From positions 20,986,780 to 21,050,779 of the forward strand of contig NC_067291.1 in the NCBI RefSeq assembly GCF_020740795.1: DNA of 64,000 nt, written 5' to 3'. This DNA comes from Apus apus. Its lineage: Eukaryota > Chordata > Aves > Apodiformes > Apodidae. Below the pieces are notes generated by a model. It was not told where the DNA came from and made no database searches. It was given only the letters and a program-made list of their open reading frames with translations. The translations under genes were made by a program, and so were the position numbers. The number at the start of each line of letters is the position of its first letter. Position 1 is the stretch's first letter. This document shows, in pieces, positions 1 to 12,900 of the stretch.

Positions 1-3000
1 GAACCTAAAGTTGAAAGCCAGAAAAATTGTCCACTAAGGTCAGAACAATGAGCAAATACTCAGCGGTCTATGGAGCATTCAGATAAAAGCAGATGGAAGG
101 AATGTCAGGGATTATTTAGCATCAGTTATGGTATTACAATGTTGTTTGTGTACCAGGTTATAATTCAACATTTTGGGGGCAATCACTAAACTTTAATCCA
201 CAAAACCCCAGCAGGCTTGTCAAGAACATGTGAGCATTTGCAAACACTTATGCAGGTGACAGCTACAGGTGCTCCACATCTGTCAAGTGCTCTTGGAAAA
301 CCACTGATTTGTAGGTGTTTTATTTCAGGGATCACTTAGAGGCAGAATATGGGACAAGGAAACAGAAGTGCTGGGAATGATCAGGTAAGTCTAAGTCAAC
401 TGAATTAACTTCCAGTAAAGCATCAAACCCTACAGTTTTGGCACTAGAGCAATAGAGGGAAGTTCAGGCAGCACTACCAGAACTCCAGGCAGGAACCAGC
501 CATTCCATCAGCAGCTCTCAGGGAGATCACAATTACCCTTGTTACTTACTAGAAATGTTTGGGATGGTACTAAATACCATTGTCCCTACTCTTAACCTTC
601 TTCCAAATGCTTCTCTCAACATTTGTTTCTAATTTACACACTTCTCTACAGTCTCTATCCTTAGTCCTTATTTTTATTCCAAATTACTTCAAAAAGTGTT
701 AAAGACACCTAAAACAATGCACACAAATATTCGATAGGTCAAGAGTATTAGTGACAAAATTAAACTGCCCTAATAGGTATTTGTTATATATTTGTTATTT
801 GTTATTTGTATATTTACTAACCATTTTCAGCTGTTTCATTGAGAGCATGACCAGTCACCTCTCACTTTGCTCACTGTTAACAGGAGTCCAGTTAAACCCC
901 TCAAAAAACCTACAGATTGTGTGGACAAAACTCTACCAATACAAGATTATTTCCTTGGAAATTCACCACTCTCTCAAGTGACTTGTGTTGGGGCTTTGCA
1001 TGGGGTTTATCTGGGTCAGGAAGTGGGCAGGGTTTCTAGGAAGGTCTGAAGACAGGAAGAGTCAGGCTGTTTCCAAGCTTCAGGTCACAAACAGGCATCA
1101 GGCTTAAGCTGTGGGCAGAATAAAGATCATTCTCTCCAGGAAGGAGGAAAAATTGCCAAGTCAAGTCACTGATAATGGACTCGTGTATTGAAGAGCAAGT
1201 CTTTTCTTCCAAACCTAGAGTAAACAAGGAGGAACTGGGAGTTCTTTCCATAATTAAAATCAGAAGATAAAAATGTTAAGCATTAGTCTAGAGGCCAAGT
1301 CTTAAAAAAAATCTGGGACAGGCAACATAAAACACTTAAAGAACTACTGGAATTAAGACTGTAAGCCATGTCTGTAAACTGAAGCACAAAGTCTAGCATA
1401 AACCATTCCAGGCAGTTCCTTGGGCTCTCCCAGCTCATTCCTTCTATTTCCTGTTTCTTTATGATTCAGGTCACATACCTCAGCTTCAGGTCAAAGCAGC
1501 CACCATCAGCAGAAAACACTACAGCTTACAGAATGGGTCAGGACAATGACAAGCCATAGGGCAAAGATGACAGAAGGAAAAGAAGCAGAACACTGAACTT
1601 CCAACCTTAGTATCCAAAGCAGGCCTGTGCTCACCACCAAATGGTGAAACTAAAGTGGATGCCACAGAAGACAACATAGTGAAAGACTATACCATTCCAG
1701 ATGTTCATCAGAAGATAACCAACTATCTGCCACAGAACCTCAGGCACCACCTCAAGAAGCCAGCAGTCTTTGCACAGAAGAGTTGGTGTTAATGCTCAGC
1801 CCTACACTGCAGTGTCTTCTGAGACATGTCTAGAAAACTGTCAGTAGAAAATAGCTTAGAAGATAGATTCCAACACAGCCAAATGACATGATGAGAAAAA
1901 ACATGACTTTGGAAGGTTTACTTACTCCACAACAGTTAGGAGTCTGTGCCCAGGTAGGTAAGGGTGTTGTGGGCAATAGCAAATATTTTACTTTCCCCAA
2001 ATCCATGTGCCTTTTAGAGGGACTTAAAGGTCTGCTAGAAACTCCCTATGACAGCTGGTGAAGATACAGGCAGCACAGAATGAAGGCAGCTACCACTCGG
2101 TCTCAGGCATTTGAGTTCAATACATCTGGCAATGCCAGAAAAGGAGATGAGGTGCCAGTTTCCTGATAAAACAACAGTTGTAACTGAGCTACATTAAACC
2201 ATGAAGTCTCTCCTAATGCAGGATAACTAGTAATAAAAAAATAAATGAAAATGTTCAAGTGTGAAAAACAAGTATGTTGAGAAAAGAATGAAAACTACTG
2301 CTGAAGCAGCCTGGTCACTAACCCAGCTGTTAGAAGCAGCTTTCCTATCAATTGCAATTAAACCATCAAACATTATTAGCAAGAGGGTAAACCCCAAAGT
2401 TGGACTGTACCCACATATGTTTCCTGTGCTTGACCAGGCAACCTGACCTTAGGAGGCTCTCAATATAACTAGAAGAGGTAAAGCCAACGAAGACTAGTTG
2501 ATATCATACAACAGCTTCTATATGAAGAACAACCAAGCAGACCAGGGCTTTCTCAGCCAGACAGCTGAGGAGGAAGGGAAAATTGGCAGAGGTCTAGCTA
2601 GAGATAAAAGGTGAAGCTTGAAGTACTAATCAATTTTTCCTCAAGATGGATGAAAAAGAGCAGAAGACCAAAGCAGCAGACATCAAAACACAGGAGGAGT
2701 AATCCTCTTTCCTCCCCTCTTCAACATAATTCTGAATTGAAATGAGAACACACTGCCTCAGGATGCTGGAGATGCCAGCAGCCCAAAGTTCAGCAGTGGT
2801 CAGAAGAGCAGGACAGCCCTACACAGGGTTGTTAAACCATCACACAGACACAGTCTCCAGCTCCTGAGTCCCCTCACTACAGGCTGCTAGAAGCAAAAAG
2901 GGGGAAGCATCATTCCAGACTTGACTCACTTGATCATCCCTAAACACATGTGACTGGAGACCACCAGACAGCAGAAGAGCTTAGGAAGATCTCCCCTGGA

Positions 3001-3902
3001 GCTGGTGGAGCCATTCCATTGCTGTCACAGCCCCAGAGAGCTGGCTCAGAGGCAGCATTCACCTGCTGCTTGACATGCAGAGGAGCTGCAGTAGCTTAGG
3101 AGCAACCAGCCCTGCCAAAAGGTCGCAGGGGATGCCACAGGAGACATGCAGCAGGAGCAGAGGCTTTTGAGTAACACCTTCAGATTGACAACAAGAGCTG
3201 CTAGAGGAAAAACCAGGAACTCCAAGTCATGATACTGTTTTGAGAGCATCTCTGTTGAGACTGCTTGCATGTATCTCACTTAAAACCAGATGCTAGTCTC
3301 AGATTTGGTATTCAGTGTCACCTCTTCCTTCAGAACACTCTCAGCTGCCCTTCTTGTCTTCCAAGCACCCATTAACTCTGACTGCATACTGATTTTTTTG
3401 GAAGTTACCACATTAGGCCCAAAGTTGCAATTCAGCAGAACTACATATAAAGCAGTCTGGAGAAGCCAGGATCTGTCATGCTGTATTTCATTTCTGGCAG
3501 CCTCCTAGACCCATACACTTTTTTTTCCATGGTGGCTTCTAGTTATCATGAGATAGATAATTATTTAAAAACAAATGTAGACAACCTGCATTTCATGCAT
3601 ATTTCTATTTGCTCAAATATCGGTCACAAATATTCTCAAAAGCTTTTTGAGCATGTTTACAGAAGCAGTTATTCTGTACAAACTCAAGCCAATGATAAAA
3701 ACAGAATGTTAAGGAGCAGGTTCAAGCTTCCCATGTCTGACCCCATCTCCTGCAGCTGCCTCACTCCCAGGACTTAGAGATGTCCTCCCCTTTTTAAACA
3801 GTGGACACTGAGTGCTTTTGGTGCTCATACTGTACCCTAACCCAAGTAACAAGGCACACATTTCAGAGAAGATGAAACTGGTAGTCCATACTGGCTTTCA
3901 TC

Positions 3903-4000
3903 ACAGAATCATCATGGAATGGTTAAGGCTGGAAGAGACTTTAAAGACCCTCCCTGCCACGAGCAGGGACACCTCCCACTAGACCAGGCTGCACAAAGCT
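3903..4000 (-). mobile_element. CR1 LINE 3' fragment
   Basis: The plus strand reads CAGAATCATCATGGAATGG and then the CR1 tail pattern 'ggctggaagagactttaaagac ... agcagggacacctcccactagaccaggctgcacaaagc'. The 3' end is at the left, so the element is in minus orientation. It is heavily 5'-truncated. Confidence 0.85.
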
Positions 4001-4171
4001 TTAAAACACACAAACCAAAAGGATTTACTGCAGTACTTATAGTTGTCCACTGAATTGCCACCAAAGCATTACAACTGAGGACTTTAAGAGTCCCTAAAAG
4101 AAATCTATGAAAGAAAGGAGATCTGGATTTCAGGATGCCAGTCCTGGTTTGACAATCCATCCTTAACTCAC

Positions 4172-4225
4172 CGCGTCGATATGGTAGGGGTCTCCAAACA
4201 GCAAACTGTGTGCGCTCCATCTCGT
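4172..4225 (-). other. Exon-like element in MORF4L1 intron 5 (possible cassette exon)
   Basis: On the minus strand a 54-nt segment is preceded by a branch-point-like CTTAACTCAAC and the acceptor GATTTTTCAG, and is followed by the strong donor GTGAGT. It is a multiple of three. In the phase left by exon 5 it reads 18 codons without a stop (VRDGAHTVCCLETPTIST, then the first two bases of a likely Arg codon). It has several CpGs in an A/T-rich intron. I do not recognise the peptide. It could be an alternative exon, a non-functional cryptic exon, or chance. Confidence 0.3.
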
Positions 4226-6819
4226 CTGAAAAATCTAGGCACAATGGGGGTTGAGTTAAGGAAAGAATGTCAGACCTAGTGGTTAGCCTTAAAGAGAATC
4301 TGTTGCAGATTCAAAAATTTACCTTTTTAGCAGCATACTATAGTCTTACTGAACATTCCTGGAGGATATGTTGTGCTTAGGTTGCTACTCCCTTTCCATT
4401 ATTGTTTGGCTATCTGGAGAAGCAGGTTCAAAACACAAGTTTCCTTTCCCTTTGTTCCATCCTCCAAGAATGCTACAAAAGGTAAATTTTGAGGCCCAAA
4501 TAGGCTGGCAGTGTTACCCTTTTACAACAGTTGTGCGATCAGTTTCTCCCCCTCCCCACCATCAAAACTTCACACATCTGCAAGGACCTTAGATTTACCA
4601 CAGAAGAACAATCCAGAAGTTTAATTTTGGAACTGTATTTTGAGATTTTTTTCCAGAAGCCATCTTGCCTTTAGCTGCAAGCAGGATGTGAGAAGCAGTA
4701 GTTTGATCAATAATACATCAGTATCACTATCCTGCATCACTGCTCAGGTAAATCAAAGTATCCCCTCTCCCTCAGATTCCAAACAGGGAGACTTTGTTGA
4801 AAGAAGCACAGGTCTAATTTAGAAGGATGCATTGGATGCTGGTAATGGCTAGAGACTAGGAGCAAGATCAGTGCAACACGCATATGGGGCCCTGGTAAAA
4901 ATAACTTCCACAATGCCAGACTGCTGCTCTAGTGACAATAGCTAGTGACAATAGCTCTGCTTCCTCCCTTTGACAACTCTTAAAATCCACCAATTAATTT
5001 TTCCAATCAACACAAGCCAGAAGTTTTAGAGAATTAGCTTATTGTCTTGTTTGGCTCTGCTGGCAACAACCACCCCTGCTTACCCCAGCGATGACAGCAA
5101 AAAGCAGTCACTCCCTTTCCCCAGCTGGTTTCTACCAGAGCAGACAGAGATGGGCAGGTGCTTTCCAGCTTGAGGGTTACACAGAGGCTCAAGAGGAAGG
5201 CGTTTTGCTGCGTGGATCTCCCTTGGATGCAGCCTTTTTAGATGTGGTTGAGAAGATGAAGCCAACTTTGATGTCAAGTGCAGGTTGGCCTTTAGCATTT
5301 ACTCAGCCAGAGAGAACAACTCGCCCCACTTCAATCAGCCTGAACTACAAGATGACTAATGCTGCCAGCACAGGGAACCCAATCCTGAAGGTACTGCTGG
5401 GGTTTCTCTATAATGCAAATCATAGACATTTACTATTGAGTCATCACTGCCTGTGTCAGAGTTACACATGAAATTAATTCCGCTCCTACTGACTAAAATG
5501 CAAGACGACTCAGGTGCAACAACCCCTTAAGCAGCCAAATTAGCAATGACTGTAATTTGGATCTGTTTCAATTAGATTTTAATGACATTCATAAGGAACT
5601 GCCTACTGGGGCAAACGAAGACAAACAGGTGACTAGGTCCCTGTCAAGAGTCTGTCCTGAGCTGACAGAGCACCCCACGCTGGCAGTGTTACAGCACCTC
5701 AGGATGTGCAGCATCAGACCAGAAAGGATCAATGCACACAGCTCTCTGGCCAGATCCACTGGACTCCCCATTCCAGAGACCAGGAGCCAATTTACAGCCT
5801 TGGCCAGGCTCTGACTATCCCCCAAGTGAAATCTGCATTCAGGATCTAGAGCAAAAAAACCCAACAAAAACAACTGTACCCACTGCTGCTGCACTGCCCA
5901 AATCAATGACCCATATTTCAGAACAAAGTTGCCCATAAATGAGACACAAAACCTGAGGCTGCTGCCAAATGCTCTTCACAGGAGGCAATCTCATTCCAGT
6001 AGCTTCCTCATGAAAACTAGAAACTTTAACAAAGGCAGGAGTTCAAAGCATCTATTAGGCACAGCCACCTTTATCACTAAGTGACATGTTAACCCCAACA
6101 GAAGAGTTTCATGGCACATGAGCAAAGCAGTAGAGCTGCACTGACTGACAGAATCTGAACATCACACCACACAAACTATTCTGAAAGCCAAAAAAGATGG
6201 AATGAAAGAAATCTGACAGTTACATCCTGAAATTGTTTTTTTCTAAGAAGTGTCTGAGCTTGCTTCTGGTCTCTTAAGATGTAAAATCATTTTTAATAGT
6301 GTAGGGGCTTAGTTTTGTCAAAAATGGCAAAATAAAGACTCCTCACGTGCAGTTTTAACAACTGTTCACTAAGAAGGCAAGGCATTTTAAGGATTTAATT
6401 CAGAAGTGCTTGGACAGCTTGGAAGAACTGTAGAATTCTGTATATTTCACCAAGATACACAAGTCTTAGGAGGACTCACCACTTTTTGAGTGTCAGTTCA
6501 CTAACTTAAGAGGAATAAAGTGCAAAAAAAAGCACAGAGTGTTAGTATCTACTCAGGACCTTGAGTCAGTATTAAACACTGCACAATCCAAGAGCAGTTT
6601 CAATAAAATATTTCAAAGGCCTTTTGGTTACCACAGAAGTGAAACACACCTTTTGTTTGGGTTGTGTCAGAAGTAATGGAGTTTAGTCTGCAGAACCATT
6701 CTAAGAAAAATACTGTTTAGAGATCAATAGTAAAACTGACAAGCAAAAGTTTGGGAGGTGTTGGAGGTAGGTTGTTTCCTTGTCTTTTTTTTTATATAAA
6801 CAAATAAAAAACTTCTTAC

Positions 6820-6900
6820 ACTTCAACATTTTTCTGCTGCAGACCAGAAGTCTTCTTGCCTGGAGCAGCACCTCTCATCTTCCCCTCTGCATATTGTTCC
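6820..6900 (-). CDS. MORF4L1: MORF4L1 coding exon 5
   Basis: This exon encodes residues 81-107 plus two bases of Val108 (EQYAEGKMRGAAPGKKTSGL onward), the start of the flexible basic linker. The acceptor is TTTAAAG and the donor is GTAAGAAG. It is the last known MORF4L1 coding exon inside the window. The next expected residues, KTKKNKQK, are not found between 1 and 6819. Confidence 0.95.
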
Positions 6901-9900
6901 CTTTAAAAAAAGGAGTAAACTTTTAAGTAAGACTTGAGCAGAAAAAGAAGCTTAGCAGAAAAAGAAGCTTGTTCTCCCTTCAAGAGTAACAGGTTATGCA
7001 AAACATGCAGAGAATGTCTAATAAATGGCTTTGTCAATTGGTATGTGTCATGCACAGGAGAAAATCCAACTCTCAACCTAAATCAAGAAGATCTAGGCTG
7101 CTTCACACAAGACTGAGCAGCATGAACATCCACTTCCCCCTCCCACCACCCTTGCTATTCTGAAGGAGGAGGAAGCAGCACACTACTTTTGAAATATGTA
7201 AGACAGCTTCTTGATCAAAATGCATTAAAGAAATAGAAGATCAGCACTGATAAAAACCCAACTCTTTGCAGGCCTCCTGAAGCTGCCCAAGAAGATCCCT
7301 ACCACTTCACAATGTATCTTAAGGACACTGCACAGGGGTCATTTTTAGCCACCTGATTTCCACACTGCAGGATGCATTTGCTGCTAGGCTGCCCCTCCAT
7401 TTCAGCAACCTACTTTTCCTTAAAATCTAAGTAATAATTTAAAACTAAGCAGCTTGCTCTTTCTAAAGATAAGCTCTAGAAAAAAATAATGTACATTATT
7501 TACTGACAAGGACTTGTAACACAAACACTTACTGATTGGCCTTTTGAAGTTCTTTTTGTTTCTGCAGATTGGTATCCACGTACTTGAGCACTCTGCTTTC
7601 TGGAACCCATTCATCCCAGCTGAAAAATATTATAAACAATTACATGATCATTCAAAAACCTCACATCACTGCATTCTACAAGCAATAGTCAGCTAAAAGC
7701 TTCACAGAATCTGAGACTGAACTCTGCTTTTGGGTCAAAACATGGATTGGCACAACTGAAAGTGTAAATTACCAAACACATTCCCCACTGACTGGAGCTG
7801 TAGCAATTTCTCTAGGGAAGTGTAACCCTCAGTCCTTTCTAAAGGGTCTCCCAACCTTGAAGGATGGGCAGTTTCAGAGGGAGGGGACTGTCTTTAAATT
7901 TAAAAGAAGCATCTCAGGAAAAAAAATTCTACACTTACTAAATTATGGGATACCTGTAACCATAACTATATTATGAAGCAAGTTTCCTTTATCTATTCCA
8001 ACATTTTATAGGGTAACAAATTCAGCAATAAGATCTTACTGTAAGAAGAAGAGCTCTGATTTCTGTCTGTGAAGGGAAACCAAGATGGCATGAATATTTG
8101 AAGAATCTGAAGTGAATGATGTAAGAGAACAGGTGTTGGGGAAATTGCCAGCAAGAGCAAGAATTCCACTTTGACAGAGAGGATAATTGGACTAATCTGA
8201 CAAATTATTTCAAATAAAACACACAAGTGGCCAAGTTACTCTAAAGTATGCAAGTTAAAGCTTTTTAGATTAGAGTTCTGTGTCATTTTCATTTCATGGC
8301 AAGAGCTGCCAGTCTTGGTGTACCAAGGTGGCAAAATCAACCCTACTGCAGGAGCACAAGGTCTTCCAAGAGTGTTAAGGCAAAGCAAGCTGAGCATCCA
8401 AAAGTTAGAGAAACACAGGCCCAGCTGTGCACATTCCAAGACTATGTTTTTAGGATAGTGCTTTGGTCAGATATTTAAGCCACTTATCATGCCTGTACAG
8501 CTGCCATGAGGCCTTCAAAAGAAGTCCTATATAACCGAGCAGCACATTACACTGGCTGATGAAGAACCTTTTTCAAGCTGTTGATATTTTCAAAAAATTA
8601 CAAAGTCAAGCAATTAACAAGTAAAAAAGAACCATAATTATATAAACCAAAATTAAGCAGCAATATTGCCCCAGTCTAGATCTTGCACCAACACCACTTC
8701 TAATGTAGTTAATTGGAAGCTTGAAGGCAAAAAGCCTCAAAGAGCACAAGCAAGAAAAGCAGGAGTGATGGCATCACTCAGGGCACCCTCAGCAGAGATA
8801 AACAAGGAGAGGAAGTACCAAATTAGTGCTGCCTCATTAATACACAGAAGCCACTACAGGGACCAGTTATGCTCCCTGTAACTGTTGGTGTTGACAAGAA
8901 AATATTTATCTGCCCATTTGGCAGGGAGGGTGTGCAGATGCACTGAAAAAGTTACATATTAAGACGTTGGAGTCACATCAGTGAGATCAAGATAGGAGTG
9001 ACTACAGGTCTTCACTTGAGTCTGCAGCACAGAAATAAAACAATCACAAAACAGAACAAAGTGCCCTCTGAAAGACTTCTGGAGTCTGAAGGGCTGAGGC
9101 TTTTAATTGCTAAGAAAAAAAGAGTGGCCACTTTTCCTAAATTCACCTTACTGGGAGAACAGAGTTCAAATGAAAGAAAAAAGACAAGTATCTAAATGCA
9201 ATAATCTCATGACAGCATTCACACTCATTTCATGGAGACATCTTTGTTCTTCAGAAACTTCTCACCCAGCATCCTACCATTTCTGCGGACTGGAAGAGCA
9301 TCTACCTTTACCTTGGCATGAGAGGCAAGAACTGGAAGACAGGCTAAACCTGCTCCTGGGAGGGACTAGAGCAGCCAGCCCTCCCTACTCTGGGCACAGG
9401 CTTCATCAAGGCAGCCCCTCCAGATCTTTGCTGCCAAAGCAGAATAAAAGCCCACCGTGTGTCTGAGCAGAGGTTTCCTCCACCTCAGTAGGGGCTACCT
9501 CTCCTCCCAGCATGTAACAAGAAAGTTTTTGTACTAGCTGTTTCTGCCTGGGAGGAATCACAGCACCTATTTTCAAACCTGAACAAACAGAATCCTCCAA
9601 AGCACTCCCATTAGTCTGCTGACACCCTGAGCCAGCCTGTCTACACAGCCAAAGCTCCAAAGGGAATGGTCAGCGGGGCCATGTTTTCTTTGTGTTACTA
9701 CAAATCAAGGGCTTATGTATAAATATCATTTAGGTCAATTTCAGAAACAATCTCCTAACAACAGGGACACAGCAGTACCAGTCCCTCAAGCTCCCATGCA
9801 AACTGACAGAGCCTGCATTCTCCTGCCAAGGAAAAGGAAACACTGCTTTCATTTTATTCAATACTTACTTTTTATTCCAACCACTGTAATGGATAAAGTA

Positions 9901-12900
9901 TTTCACTTGCTTGTCCTTTATGGCAACCTTTACACACTGGAACAGAGAAGAAAGTTCAGTCAGTACCATGAGAACAAAGATCTGAATGAACTTTGCTTTT
10001 TTAGCTCTCAGAGTTTAAACATGCAGAGACTTCCATGCAAGCAACTGACATCCCAGCAGCTACTTCACAGCAGAAATAAGTTCTCTAACCCCAGTTACTG
10101 CCTGTTTACAGATTTGGGAGGACCAGGCAAAGAAGTGACTCTGCTGAGCTATCCAAAGGGACACCTTCCTTCACAAGAAGGATGAAAACCCCTGAGGATG
10201 ACTAGAAGAGTAACCAAGCAGTGACTTCACTACGCCCAGGTTAGCCAAAGCCATTCACTAGAAGCTGGTTCACATGCAGGCCCCTACCTCACAGACAGGG
10301 AAGCTGGCTGAAGTAGAGGAGTCTTCAAAAGTAAAATAAATAATATGGATCTCTACAGCCACAGAGAGAGCATTATATTCAGTAGAAAGAGTTGCAGTAA
10401 GGGCCTTTTCTAGGTTAAGAAATTATACATAAGGTCAATAAAAACAGTTATTTCCATCAAAAGACTGGCCTATGAATACAGTAACTTCCTTATATACAGA
10501 GTTAAGATGAGACTATTAAAATGGGAATAAACACCCAACAAGGTCACTCCAGCCACTCCACAAAACCACTCGGGTTCAGAAGCACCCCTCACAAAGTTTC
10601 CTGCCCCAAGGCTGAGCACAGCCCTCCTGCCAGCCTCCTCCTCAGCTCAGCCAGGGAAGGTGCTCAGGGGGGCTGCAGCAACTGTGCACCCTGCTGCCCC
10701 AAACCAGCACAGCTCCCTCCTGCCCCTGTGCTCTGGCACCTGAGAGCTCGAGCTACCAACATCTCCACAACAGATAAACTCAGCCAGAGACAGGCCTCTT
10801 TCTGCAGCAGCAGAGCCCAAACAGGAACTACACAACCCACCGTGTGTCCCTGGACTTCTGAGCTACATCAAATTATATCCACCAGCTTAACTTCAGCTTG
10901 GATAAGGCATTTGATCCAGGCAGGTATGAAGTCTTGCTCTGGATGCAGCAAGACACAGATGCCACTGTATTCCCTTCAGCAGTGCAATAATGAGGGTGGT
11001 GTAAGACATGAAGAGACACCCTTTTCAGCTCTAGCTTTTGGTCCCTTTTTAGGGATTTTTTTTTTCCACTGAAATAAAAGAATTACTCATAAAAGTCATA
11101 ATTGCTATTTTCCATGCTAACTGAGCTACCCCTAAGTATTTAAGAGGGCAGAACCTCAGGCTGCAAAGCATTTTCTCAATACCTTCGTGAAGACTCCTTC
11201 CTGCACCATCTCCAATTAAAAAAATGTGCTTATCAAAAGAGAGGAATATCATATTTCAGCATTAACCTCCAAAATGCCACAAATGGAGCTTAAACTCAGT
11301 CTCACCTAGACTGCCAAATACAGACTGTGCTTAAGAAGCACCTACTTGTTTTGAAGAAGGTAGGCGAGAATGCAGTAAAAGAAGATTCAAATATATTTCT
11401 AAATCAAAATGTTTTCTTTCCTGCTGGAGGACAAAAGTCTTAAGTGAATCCCATTTAACCCTGCACTGTGCAGAGATGTAGAACAGTTACTATTTGCCAT
11501 CATTTTTCATACCACTTGAACACAAACGTGCTGCTCTGCCAGGTTTGTCAGGAACAAAATAACTTGTGTATTGAGAACCACAGAGGAAAAACAGACCAGA
11601 GGAACAGGAGGAAAGCAAAGGTTATTATTCAGGACTACCTACAAAGTATCTTTGCAAAATTAAACCCAGTTCCTTCTGCCATTCCAGGAGCCCAGAAGGA
11701 TCCAGACTCTCAATATAGCCAGCCAAAAGCTATCTTGCCAACTGGAAAATCCCTTCTAGCACCAAGCTGGCTTGCTCCACCCTGGTGTGTAGAGGGGCAC
11801 AGCACAGCATGGAGAACCACACCACTACTGCAGCTCCATGCTGCTTAATTGACCAAAGAGTAAAGACTGCTGCTGACAGGAGTTTGTTTTCACAAAAACC
11901 AGAACCCCTGATTCTGCTCCTCTCTGTAGCAGGCCCTGGGCAGGCACTGGCAGAGGACAAAACTGAGCACACGCTCACAAGGAACATGTTCTCTAGTTCT
12001 AGAGCGTGGAAGAGAACAGAGCAGAATCACTGAGAGGAAAATGTTTTAGACAAGCATGTCCCCTGTGAATACTCTGGAGGTTATTTTCTCATTAGAATGA
12101 CTATTTCCTGATAGCATGACAAGGGGCATCAGGTACTTCTAGCCCTACTCCCACCTCTCTGAAGTTGTCCTGTCAGTCAGCATTTACCTACACTAACACC
12201 TCATAGATTTACACCTCTCTTGAAAGTGCCTCAGTGACTTCTGCAAGTCCTCTAATCCACACAGCTATAAAAGCACTTTGCTTCAATTGCAGAGGGAGTG
12301 GGAACAGGCAGTCACATCAGGAGCCGTTCCTTCAGTAAAGCAGATGGCAGTGACACCTGCTCAAGGCCCAGAGGAAGAGCATCCCATGGAAGTGCTGCAG
12401 CAGAGCCCTGCAACTGCAGCAGGAAGGATGCTCCCCCAGACCAGATTTGCAGTGCCTGGTTTCCAAGGATAAAAGGCCAGAACTAAGAATGCCACTTCCT
12501 TTGTCACTTCAATCCAGCTTTATTTTCTGCAGCATTGTCCTGTTTGAAGACCACTGATTATACTCAGCCACCTCCACCTCTGAGGAAGCTCAAACTGCAG
12601 CTGACTCACTAGCTCATGCATTAGCCCCAGCACCAAGTCCCACGGGCACAAATGCTTCCTGGTGTTCTGGGAATACAGGTGGATCAGATGCCCAACACGT
12701 AAGACCACCCAGCCTGCAGCAGGTGGCCAGCATAGCTGCACAGTACCACTGGGCTTGGTAACATTTTTCTATAATACAGAGCTCTGGGATTTAAAACTAA
12801 TTAATTTTAAACATTATCAGGTTTCACTTAATTTCAGTTTCAGTCCTTAATCCTGTCTTTTAAGGCACAGCAGGTACACTAATGCAATTCCTTATTTTCT

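Larger units (their letters stand above)
1..6819 (-). other. MORF4L1 intron 5 (partial, runs off the left edge)
   Basis: This A/T-rich stretch has many short chance ORFs and no family-recognisable protein. It holds one CR1 tail (3903-4000) and an exon-like element at 4172-4225, both listed separately. I searched by eye for the linker and MRG-domain codons of MORF4L1 and found none, so the gene continues to the left. Confidence 0.75.

Noticed and set aside
7620-9868. Extra exon of the long MORF4L1 isoform
   Set aside because: The human insert sequence would lie here, but no corresponding codons could be found on the minus strand.
10521-11072. 183-codon plus-strand frame in MORF4L1 intron 2
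   Set aside because: It has no family resemblance and no splice or start support; it lies antisense inside an intron and its length is within chance for the local composition.
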